In this document: positions 27,242 to 34,517 of the stretch, piece by piece
Numbering within the stretch: the first letter of the stretch is position 1
Layout of the letters: the number at the start of each line of letters is the position of its first letter
Assembly: GCF_022879595.1 (NCBI RefSeq)
Contig: NZ_CP084267.1
Span: forward strand, 310,001 to 374,000
Length of the DNA: 64,000 nucleotides
Direction: 5' to 3'
From: Caballeronia sp. Lep1P3
GTDB taxonomy: Bacteria > Pseudomonadota > Gammaproteobacteria > Burkholderiales > Burkholderiaceae
The notes under the pieces: model-generated
What the model was told of the DNA's origin: nothing
The model's input: only the letters and a program-made list of their open reading frames with translations
Databases searched by the model: none
Translations under genes and position numbers: made by a program

Positions 27242-27666
27242 CCCGGCGCGTCCGCTCTTTCGTAGGCTTGCGCGAATACTTCGGCATCGACGAGCCCGTA
27301 GTCGGACTCGTCGTACTGCACGAGCCAGTCGCCGGGATGACCTTCGACGACATCGCCTTGTCCGCCGACGCGCACCTTCATCGGAGCCGTCAGGCGAATG
27401 GCGTAGGCGAGCAGCGGGCGCTTGCGGTATCGGCCATCGCTGACGAGTTCATACGTCTCGTCGAACCGCTCGCGGCTCACTGGCCAGTTTTCGCCGAGCG
27501 TTCCCGTCAAGATGGCGTCGCCCGCGCGAAAGCGCACCGGGCCTTCGAGCGTGTCGCACGTTCCGTCGGCTTCGGCGAAGCGCACGTCGAGCGCAACGGG
27601 GCGCTTCACCACGCGCCATGCGTCGGGCGCGTGCCTGAGGTCGGGCATGTCGGGGGAGTCCGTCAT
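27238..27666 (-). CDS. Small protein of two internal repeats, coupled to the SLOG-membrane gene
   Basis: A 142-residue soluble protein with no signal peptide. Two internal copies of one pattern are visible: FRAGDAILTGTLGENWPVSRERFDETYE and, after about 40 residues, HPGDWLVQYDESDYGLVDAEVFAQAYE (shared pattern GD-x-(I/L)-(L/V)-x7-(W/Y)-x-(P/L)-V-x4-F-x2-(T/A)-Y-E). I have seen this pattern in uncharacterised phage-type and housekeeping proteins but cannot name a function. ATG 27666 overlaps the TGA of the upstream SLOG gene (ATGA), so translation is coupled. It is the last gene of the five-gene operon. Confidence 0.65.
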   Translation of the reverse strand: MTDSPDMPDLRHAPDAWRVVKRPVALDVRFAEADGTCDTLEGPVRFRAGDAILTGTLGENWPVSRERFDETYELVSDGRYRKRPLLAYAIRLTAPMKVRVGGQGDVVEGHPGDWLVQYDESDYGLVDAEVFAQAYERADAPG

Positions 27667-29612
27667 GGAATCTCGGTCTTCTGATAGTGGATCAGGTCGC
27701 GCCACTGGACGTTTTCGCCCGCGAGCAGATTCACGACGTTGAGCGCATCGAAGCGCAGGTTGGCCGCCGCCCGCCAGCCGTTCGCTTGCGGCGTCTTCAG
27801 CGCATCCTGCACCGCCTGGAGATAGGTGACGAGGCGTGCGTGCGCCTTTTTCGATTGCTGCGCGACGCGCCCGTATTCGAGCTTCGTCATCACGCCGTGC
27901 AACGCGGCGCCGAGCGCGGGCGTGGCGGCGCTGACGAGCGGCAGCAGGTGTTCGAGCTTCTCGAGAATGCGCGGGACGTGCGGGAAGGGCGCTTCGATGC
28001 CGCAGATTCGAGCGACCAGAATCAGCACATGCACCGCCGTGATGAAGGCGGCCACTTCGAAGATGCGTATTGCCAGGTGCTCCATTCGTTCGCGCAAGCC
28101 GCGCATGGAGCCGCACTTCTTGTCATGGAAGCCCAATTGTTGCTTTACGCTTTCTTCGAGCGGGGTAGCCAGTCTCACGAGCGATTCGGCTTCCAGGTCA
28201 TACGAACAGTATCGCGACGGAAGTCCGCCGGCGCTGGCCGAGCGCTGCAAGAGCCAGAGTTCCGCGTTGCGCAGCCTGAGATGCCCTTTCGTCAGGACGA
28301 AAAGCGGCTCGTTGAACGGCGGCGGAATGCCGAGAAACGGCGCGAGAATTCCCAGATAGCGTATCTGTTCCGCGATGAAGCGGTGGCCGAGCCAGAAGCG
28401 ATGCCAGTCGGCGCGGTGCGCTCGCCAGAACGAGACGAGAATGATGACGACGAAGACGCCCTCGGCGGCGCTCCACCAGGCGTCCCACTCGATGTCCGAG
28501 CGACGCGAAAGCAGCGACCACCCGGCGTCCGAGCTCACGATGCCGGCCACCGACGCGAACACCGCCGCCGACGAAAGCATGTACAGCAGCCAGATGCTGC
28601 TGGCGTGCCTGCGGCTTGCGATGTTCGCGCGTTCGTCGCTCCAGCGGTAGCGCATGCGCAGATGTTCCGTCGATGCCACCGCGTCCGCTTCGTCCGATGC
28701 GTGGGACGCCGCCGCGCCGCGTATCGCTCTCGATATGCCGTTCGCGATGCCGCGCGGGTTGAACATGAGCACGCCCCGCATGAGTTCGTCGAACCAGCCC
28801 ACGCGCCGTTCGATCCACGACGGCGGATGCCGCTCGCTTGCATACGACTTCAGCACTTCCGTGGCCTTGCTCGGCTTGACGTACTTCTCGTCGAGCGGAT
28901 TGAGCCGCCCACGCAATGTATCGATGAGCACGTCGTCGTGTGGGCCTCGCTTTTCGAAAAGCGAGCACAGCAGTCCTTCCGGCGGGATAGGCCGCGAGAA
29001 CTGATAAATGCAGTATTCGGTGACGCGATCGCCCGCGATCGTATGCAGTGCGCCGTGCATGTCGATCCACAGCACGGGCATTCCGCCCTTGACGGCCCGC
29101 TCGACGAGCCGCACGACGCCGCCCGCCTTGCCTTGCGGCCGCTCGCCGTCCCAGACCGCGATCAGCATGTCGGCATACGCGAGCGCCAGTTCGTCGCGCA
29201 TTTCGTAGACGGCGTCGTCATCGCGCGCGGCGTCCTCCTCCGTGCATCCGAACGCCACTGACCGGTCGGCCTTGTCGCGCGCAGCGCCGAGATGATCCGG
29301 CACGATGACGTCGACCGGCAATCGGAGCGCGTTCGCCGTCTTTATCGCGTGCTGGTCGACGCCGCTCGCCTGTCCCGTCAGCACGCGTATGGTCGTGCTT
29401 TCGGCCGCATAAAGCGAAGCGGGGAAGAGGTCGTCGAGACCGAGATCCGACCGATGAAGCTCGGCAAACGCGCCCAGCACGGCGTCCAGCCGCTTCAACG
29501 CCGGCCCCGGATTCCTGCCGCCCGCTTCCAGCCGTTCCTTGCGATGCCCGGAAACCAGCAGCGATATGGTTCGCGGAAGAAGCGGAAAGGCTTGCGGCGT
29601 GTCGATGGGCAT
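27663..29612 (-). CDS. SLOG-domain protein with four-helix membrane (SLATT-like) module
   Basis: A 649-residue protein. Residues about 14-195 form a Rossmann-like SLOG domain: ISLLVSGHR at strand 1, RVLTGQASGVD with the Gly-rich loop, then ALAYADMLIAVWDG and GKAGGVVRLVERAVKGGMPVLWID. The C-terminal half holds four hydrophobic segments in two pairs, about 338-359, 381-395, 518-537 and 556-575; the first pair is followed by WHRFWLGHRFIAEQIRYL, resembling SLATT/DUF4231 effector helices. SLOG domains bind nucleotides, including NAD-derived signals in Thoeris ThsA. I infer a ligand-gated membrane effector. ATG 29612 is chosen over an upstream TTG at 29648; neither has a clear Shine-Dalgarno. The domain naming is by eye. 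Confidence 0.7.
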   Translation of the reverse strand: MPIDTPQAFPLLPRTISLLVSGHRKERLEAGGRNPGPALKRLDAVLGAFAELHRSDLGLDDLFPASLYAAESTTIRVLTGQASGVDQHAIKTANALRLPVDVIVPDHLGAARDKADRSVAFGCTEEDAARDDDAVYEMRDELALAYADMLIAVWDGERPQGKAGGVVRLVERAVKGGMPVLWIDMHGALHTIAGDRVTEYCIYQFSRPIPPEGLLCSLFEKRGPHDDVLIDTLRGRLNPLDEKYVKPSKATEVLKSYASERHPPSWIERRVGWFDELMRGVLMFNPRGIANGISRAIRGAAASHASDEADAVASTEHLRMRYRWSDERANIASRRHASSIWLLYMLSSAAVFASVAGIVSSDAGWSLLSRRSDIEWDAWWSAAEGVFVVIILVSFWRAHRADWHRFWLGHRFIAEQIRYLGILAPFLGIPPPFNEPLFVLTKGHLRLRNAELWLLQRSASAGGLPSRYCSYDLEAESLVRLATPLEESVKQQLGFHDKKCGSMRGLRERMEHLAIRIFEVAAFITAVHVLILVARICGIEAPFPHVPRILEKLEHLLPLVSAATPALGAALHGVMTKLEYGRVAQQSKKAHARLVTYLQAVQDALKTPQANGWRAAANLRFDALNVVNLLAGENVQWRDLIHYQKTEIP

Positions 29613-29669
29613 GGTCGTCGTGGGCGAGCGTGCAGGATGTCCTTTCAACCCGAGAGCCGGTTGCCGCCG

Positions 29670-30488
29670 CTATTGAACGCATTGCACGAGCGCGGAGATC
29701 GCGCGCAGTGTGCGCTGCGGGTCCGGACTCGAACGCTTCGGCTCATCTCGCTCCGCGCCGGCGCGCGTGCGCAAGAATCCGGCGAGGTCGCTCGCGCGCA
29801 CCGCGACGGCCATATCGGGTCGTGCCTGATAACGTCCGACGATCATGCCGAGCAAAAAACCCTGATCGTCGATGACCGGCCCGCCGCTGTTGCCTTCATA
29901 GAGCCGCGCGTGAATCGCAAGGAGACGGCGCGCGTCGATGTCCACGGTGCCATCCACGGAACCGCGCGTGAACACGGGCAGCAGCGGCGTCGAAGGTGTC
30001 AGACCGAAGGCGATGGTCCACGCCGCGACACGCGCGCCGGCCGGCCCCGCGCGCGCAACCGCGATGCGGCTCACGCTTCGATGCGTCGCGAGCACGGCGA
30101 CGTCGAGCGCGGTATCCACCGACACCAGCGAGGCGACGAGCCGCGAGTCGTCGTCGGGCCAGACCTCGATGCGCTTGCAGCCTCGCAACGTATGCGCCGT
30201 CGTGAGCAGGTCGCCGTCGCGCGCGACGAAAAACGCGGTCCCGCTTCGACGAAGCCCCGGCCGCTGCGCAAGCGGCGCGGATTCCTCGACGGAACTTCCC
30301 ACGCGCGATACGTCGATGCGCTCGCGCGATGCCGCGAGCGCATCGGTGCGGAGCATGCCCGCCGCGAGGATCGCGCACAGAACCGGCGATGGACCGCGGT
30401 GCCTGGCCGGGCCCCGAGCGGCGGCATCACTGCTGGGCCAGTTGCCACTCTCCCTTCGAATTGCGGCACGCGTGCGCATTCTGCTCAT
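29670..30488 (-). CDS. Trypsin-like serine protease
   Basis: A 272-residue S1-fold protease with a complete triad: His98 in LLTTAHTL, Asp128 in TALDVAVLATH, and Ser200 in EGNSGGPVID. No PDZ domain follows. ATG 30488 has a good Shine-Dalgarno (AAGGAAA) and overlaps the preceding lipoprotein gene by 62 bases. The N-terminus is long and basic, with a hydrophobic stretch SPVLCAILAAGML (34-46) before ALAAS, which could be a signal peptide with a long n-region; an alternative start is the Met at residue 45. A periplasmic site is likely but not certain. It is the third gene of the TIR-SLOG operon. Confidence 0.8.
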   Translation of the reverse strand: MSRMRTRAAIRRESGNWPSSDAAARGPARHRGPSPVLCAILAAGMLRTDALAASRERIDVSRVGSSVEESAPLAQRPGLRRSGTAFFVARDGDLLTTAHTLRGCKRIEVWPDDDSRLVASLVSVDTALDVAVLATHRSVSRIAVARAGPAGARVAAWTIAFGLTPSTPLLPVFTRGSVDGTVDIDARRLLAIHARLYEGNSGGPVIDDQGFLLGMIVGRYQARPDMAVAVRASDLAGFLRTRAGAERDEPKRSSPDPQRTLRAISALVQCVQ

Positions 30489-30915
30489 AGGTCTTTCCTT
30501 CTTTTACATACGACTCGGTGAAATCCCGGCACGTCTGCGCGTTCGCCGATGCCGTGTAGCCATTCAGTGGCTTGATCGTGCCGGAGTTGCCGGTCTTGGT
30601 GTTGCGCCAGTGCTTCGGCTGGCTGTTCTTCGAGCTTTGCAGCGCCTCCTGCAGCGCCCGGTCGCGCGCTTCGCGATCGCGCTCGTCCATTTCATGCCCG
30701 ATCACGCCGCCGAGCAGTCCGCCCGCGAGACCGCCCGCGACGATCGCGCTCGCCTTGCCGTGTCCGAAGAGGCCGCCGAGCGCCGCGCCCGCGCCCGCGC
30801 CGAGCAGTGCGCCCGAAGTCGTCTTGTTCATTCCGTTCGACTGGTCTTCCGCGCATCCGGATGCGAGGAGGCTCGCCGCGAGCGTGAGGATCATTGCCGG
30901 GAGGTATCTGTTCAT
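30427..30915 (-). CDS. Glycine-zipper outer-membrane lipoprotein
   Basis: A 162-residue lipoprotein. The signal MNRYLPAMILTLAASLLASGC ends in a lipobox with Cys21. Residues about 34-74 are a glycine zipper (ALLGAGAGAALGGLFGHGKA, then IVAGGLAGGLLGGVIGHEMD) of the Rick_17kDa_Anti/2TM type, followed by a charged helix and a tail with Cys residues, CRDFTESYVKEGK and ACRNSKGEW. Such proteins sit in the outer membrane and some span or oligomerise in it. ATG 30915 has AGGAGA upstream. It follows the TIR gene by 39 bases and overlaps the protease gene. Confidence 0.82.
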   Translation of the reverse strand: MNRYLPAMILTLAASLLASGCAEDQSNGMNKTTSGALLGAGAGAALGGLFGHGKASAIVAGGLAGGLLGGVIGHEMDERDREARDRALQEALQSSKNSQPKHWRNTKTGNSGTIKPLNGYTASANAQTCRDFTESYVKEGKTYEQNAHACRNSKGEWQLAQQ

Positions 30916-30954
30916 CGCTTGTCTCCTGGATCAGCCGGTGCGGGCTCGCGGCGG

Positions 30955-32421
30955 CTATTTGCTCCAGACGCCGGCGCGCGAGCGCCTTGCCTCGTCCTGC
31001 GCGGCGCCATACTGCGCGGGCGAGTTATCGCGGATGCGCGCCCATCCGAGGCGCACGGCGTGCGCCGCGACGTCGTGTCCGTTCGCAAAGCACTGGTACG
31101 CGTCGTCGTGCGCGAAGCATCGGACGATGTTGCCTTCGCTCTGGAGATAGCGCTGCATCGCGCGCGCCGGCCGTCCATCCTCTCCGCGAATGCCGTACAG
31201 ATTGACGATCTTCCCCGCGACGATGAGTGCGCCCGAGTCGAGAATCTGGTCGACGCTGCCCTCGAGGTCCGGCGCGGGGGCACGCGCCGTGGCGTTGTCC
31301 GTCGGCGGCGTTGGCGTTGGCGTCGGCGTCGGCGTTCGTGTCGCTGAAGGAGACGGCGCGGGCACAGGCGCGGCGACGGCAGGCGCGGGAGGCGTGGCCA
31401 GCGGCGCCGACGCCGGAGCGATCGACGACGCCTGAGGCGTCTCGTGCCGCATGAAGACCGCGACGAGCGTGCCCGCCACCACGACCGCCCCAGCCGCCGA
31501 TACCATCAGCACGCCGACGCGCCTTCCGCGCGCGGGCGCGACGTTGCGCTGCGCCATATAGCCGGGCATGACGGCGGTGCCGCGGCCCGTCGCGGGCGCG
31601 AACGGCTCCGCCTCTGCGTCGAGCACTTCGGGGTGTTCGAGATGCTCGACCGGCTTTTGGGCCGTTTCCCTGCGCCGGGCTTCTTCGGCCGCTCGCGCCG
31701 CCGCTTCGCGCTGCCGCGCTGTTTCCGCCGCCGCCCGGGCTTGCGCTGCTTGCGCCGCCTGAGCCGCGTCGCGTTGCCGCGCTTTCTCCGCTTCGCGCGC
31801 CGCCGCTTCCCGCTGACGGCCTTCCTCCGCAGCCGCCGCTATCGCGTCGCGTGCGGGGCCGGTTCCGCTCGAGCTTCCGCTTGCGCTTCCGATTCCGGCC
31901 GCATGCTCCGCCTTCGAAACCGCCACGGCGACCTTGAGGATGTTCTCCGCGAGTCCATCGACCCATGTCCAGACTTCGTGCGAACGCACGTCCGCGTGAC
32001 GCAGCGGCCTGAAGTCGATCCACTGATGACGGCGCAGCGCGTCGAGGTCCGCGCCGAAGGCGGTTTCGTCGGCGCTGAACTGATCGACGCCGACGTAGAG
32101 AATCGGAAAGATGAGATCGTCGCGGCCCAGATCGATCATGCGTTGCCGAAACGACCGGAACTCCGCGAGGCAGTTCGGGCTTTTCAGGTAACGCGGGCTG
32201 ACGATCGGCATGAAGAAGACGGTCTGCCCAATCGTTCGTTCGATGGAATTGGCCCAGTCCGCGCCGGGCGGAATCGCCTGAATGTCCTGCCAGATGGTGA
32301 TGTCCGCGCCGTACTGCAACGCGATGGCCTTTCCCACGATCGTGCGCAGCTGGCTCAGATGCCCGTCGCTATGCGCGTCGTCGCTGCGGGCATAGCTCCA
32401 GAAACCCACTGGGTTGGACAT
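30955..32421 (-). CDS. TIR-domain protein with coiled coil, membrane helix and SNase-like tail
   Basis: A 488-residue protein. Residues 4-160 are a TIR domain: FWSYARSD at 7-14, BB-loop-like IWQDIQAIPPGADW at 43-56, and SPNCLAEF with Glu87, the expected NADase glutamate. Residues about 190-256 are an Ala/Arg/Glu coiled coil, 302-324 a membrane helix, 327-400 a Pro/Ala/Thr linker with a TPTP run, and 400-488 a degenerate staphylococcal-nuclease-like (OB) domain: IVNLYGIRGEDG, HDVAAHAVRLGWAR, YGAAQDEARRSRAGVW. Most SNase catalytic residues are not apparent. The predicted topology puts TIR in the cytoplasm and the tail in the periplasm. ATG 32421 has CGGAG about 10 bases upstream. First gene of the operon. 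Confidence 0.82.
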   Translation of the reverse strand: MSNPVGFWSYARSDDAHSDGHLSQLRTIVGKAIALQYGADITIWQDIQAIPPGADWANSIERTIGQTVFFMPIVSPRYLKSPNCLAEFRSFRQRMIDLGRDDLIFPILYVGVDQFSADETAFGADLDALRRHQWIDFRPLRHADVRSHEVWTWVDGLAENILKVAVAVSKAEHAAGIGSASGSSSGTGPARDAIAAAAEEGRQREAAAREAEKARQRDAAQAAQAAQARAAAETARQREAAARAAEEARRRETAQKPVEHLEHPEVLDAEAEPFAPATGRGTAVMPGYMAQRNVAPARGRRVGVLMVSAAGAVVVAGTLVAVFMRHETPQASSIAPASAPLATPPAPAVAAPVPAPSPSATRTPTPTPTPTPPTDNATARAPAPDLEGSVDQILDSGALIVAGKIVNLYGIRGEDGRPARAMQRYLQSEGNIVRCFAHDDAYQCFANGHDVAAHAVRLGWARIRDNSPAQYGAAQDEARRSRAGVWSK

Positions 32422-33188
32422 GTGCAGATGCTCCGAAGAGGACGGGCGAGCGGTTCTCGGTTGGCCAGTAGCAAGTGCCGGTAAACATCAGGATGCCTAA
32501 CCCGGCGTGACGGCAAGAGCCGTTCGCGCGGGCATGGCGATGCAAAGGATAGCTAACAGGAATTCGGATCGTGCCGCCTCGTCGGGGGTGAACCGCGATT
32601 CGTGTCATTCCGGTCGTTGCTGGTGCTAATCGTTGCGCGGATCGATTTAGGTATAGGCAATCGCGAGTCCGTTAGCAAGTTACGAAACGCGTTTCGGTTT
32701 CCTCCGGGCCGATGGGCGTTGCGGATTCGCCGGTCGATGCTTCGCACAGGCGGTTGACGCACATCGCGAACGCGCCGGGCTTTCAAGCCGCCGCGTTACG
32801 GTTGCCTTACGCGAGCTGGCGCATGCATGAGCGCGATGCGTGCGGTAGCGCACATTGCGCGCGGGCGGCCACCGCTGACATTCGCATCTGCCGGCGATCG
32901 TCCGGGCGTGCGCCGCCGGAAGCCCGCCCGCTTGCGTCCTTTTTACGTTGCCATCAGTTTTATTTATCGGGCGCATGCGCGAGCAAGCCGCGCGCCGCGC
33001 CCGCGAACCCGCCCGGGCTGGCCCTCCGGCACGCGTCATCGCAAGCGCCGTCAATGCCGGTCATGGTTTACGCCCAGTTCCGCGCGATAGCGCCGGGCCG
33101 TATCTTTCCCTTCAGTTTTCGCAACATACCGGGCCGCGTGCATTCGACGAGCGCCTGATTGCCCGGCACCTCACGGAGCACCCTCATC
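32422..33188. other. Long divergent intergenic region between TIR operon and gallate operon
   Basis: About 770 bases with no credible gene. The open frames in it are Arg/Ala/Pro rich and have no ribosome binding sites. The part from about 32480 to 32700 is less GC-rich than the coding DNA around it and contains the 14-base palindrome at 32683. It must hold the promoters of both divergent operons. I see no tRNA, integrase remnant or direct repeat. Confidence 0.6.
32683..32696. promoter_or_regulatory. 14-base perfect palindrome, candidate operator
   Basis: CGAAACG-CGTTTCG. The core AAACGCGTTT resembles operators of LacI/GalR-family repressors. It lies about 260 bases before the TIR operon start and about 490 before the gallate dioxygenase start. 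No LacI-type gene is adjacent, so the regulator is unknown. Confidence 0.45.
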
Positions 33189-34490
33189 ATGGCTCGCATC
33201 ATCGGCGGCATTGCCGCCTCGCACACGCCGACCATCGGTTTCGCATTCGACAAGAACAAGCGCGACGATCCGGTCTGGGCGCCGATCTTCGAGAACTTCG
33301 CGCCGCTCGCGAACTGGCTCGAAGAGAAACGCCCGGACGTCATCGTGACCATCTATAACGATCACGTCACGTCGTTCTTCTTCGATCACTATTCGGCATT
33401 CGCGCTGGGCGTCGGCCCCGAATGGCGCGTCGCGGACGAAGGCGGCGGTGCACGCGATCTTCCGCCGATCAAAGGCCATCCGGCGCTCGCGGCGCACATC
33501 GGCAACTCGCTGATGACCGACGAGTTCGACATGTCGTTCTTCCAGAACAAGCCGCTCGATCACGGCTGCTTCTCGCCGCTGTCGATGCTGTGCCCGCACA
33601 AACCCGAGTGGCCCGTGAAGCTCGTGCCGCTGCAAATGGGCGTGCTGCAGTTGCCGGTGCCGAGCGCGCGGCGCTTCTACAAGCTCGGGCAGGCGCTGCG
33701 CCGCGCCATCGAGAGCTATCCCGAGGACATCAAGGTCGCGATTCTCGCGACGGGCGGTCTTTCGCATCAGGTGCACGGCGAGCGCGCGGGCTTCAACAAC
33801 ACGGAATGGGATCAGCGCTTCCTCGATCTCTTCGAGCGCGATCCGCAGCAACTCGCCGACATGACCATCGCCGAATACGCGGAACTCGGCGGCTACGAAG
33901 GCGCGGAAGTCGTCATGTGGCTCACGATGCGCGGCGCGCTGTCGTCGAATGTCGTGTGCAAGCATCGCAGCTACTACCTGCCTTCGATGGCCGGCATCGC
34001 GACCGCGATCTACGAAGGCGAGGGCAGCGAGACGAAGCCCGCGATCATCGAGCGGCATCGCGCGCGCATGGCCGCCGAACTCACCGATGTCGACAAGCTG
34101 CAGGGCACGTATCCGTTCAGTATCGAGATGGCCGTGCGCGCGTATCGCATCAACGATTATCTGCATCGCATGATCGAGCCCGGGCATCGCGAAGCCTTTC
34201 AGCGCGATCCCGAAGCGAGCTTCGAAGCGGCCGGTCTTTCCGATGAAGAGCGCGACATGATCCGCCGCCGCGACTGGCGCGCGCTGCTGCATTACGGCGT
34301 CATCTTCTTCATGCTGGAGAAGCTCGGCGCGGTGACGGGCGTATCGAACCTGCATATCTATGCGGCGATGCGCGGCGAGACGCTCGAAGAATTCCAGAAG
34401 ACCCGCAATGCGCCCGGCGCGCTGTATTCGGTGGCGGGCAAGAGCGGCGGCAAGCTCGACTGGGACAAGGCCGAGCAGGGCAAGCAATAA
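33189..34490 (+). CDS. galA: Gallate dioxygenase (single-chain extradiol type)
   Basis: A 433-residue extradiol dioxygenase of the LigAB superfamily in which the LigB-like catalytic part (about 1-290) and a LigA-like part (about 310-415) are fused, as in GalA and DesB. The Fe(II) ligands are visible as His12, His59 (YNDH) and probably Glu240 in GGYEGAEVVMW; His193 in GGLSHQVHG is the expected catalytic base. It opens gallate to 4-oxalomesaconate. The fused length separates it from the two-subunit protocatechuate 4,5-dioxygenase. ATG 33189 (MARIIGG) is 10 codons inside the longest frame and has CGGAG upstream. First gene of a five-gene operon. Confidence 0.9.
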   Translation: MARIIGGIAASHTPTIGFAFDKNKRDDPVWAPIFENFAPLANWLEEKRPDVIVTIYNDHVTSFFFDHYSAFALGVGPEWRVADEGGGARDLPPIKGHPALAAHIGNSLMTDEFDMSFFQNKPLDHGCFSPLSMLCPHKPEWPVKLVPLQMGVLQLPVPSARRFYKLGQALRRAIESYPEDIKVAILATGGLSHQVHGERAGFNNTEWDQRFLDLFERDPQQLADMTIAEYAELGGYEGAEVVMWLTMRGALSSNVVCKHRSYYLPSMAGIATAIYEGEGSETKPAIIERHRARMAAELTDVDKLQGTYPFSIEMAVRAYRINDYLHRMIEPGHREAFQRDPEASFEAAGLSDEERDMIRRRDWRALLHYGVIFFMLEKLGAVTGVSNLHIYAAMRGETLEEFQKTRNAPGALYSVAGKSGGKLDWDKAEQGKQ

Positions 34491-34517
34491 AACTACAGCG
34501 ATGCACGGAGACACCAA

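Noticed and set aside
31300..31345. Short GTTGGC/GTCGGC tandem repeat
   Set aside because: It is the coding sequence of a Thr-Pro linker in the TIR protein, not a separate repeat element or recombination site.
27238..32421. Possibility that the TIR-SLOG region is a phage or integrative-element remnant
   Set aside because: I see no integrase, tRNA gene, direct repeats or transposase at either edge, and base composition is like the rest of the window. Transfer remains possible but is not supported here.
32712..33158. A 148-codon plus-strand open frame in the long intergenic region
   Set aside because: Its translation is Ala/Arg/Pro/Ser rich with no domain pattern, it lacks a ribosome site, and similar open frames arise antisense everywhere in this GC-rich DNA.
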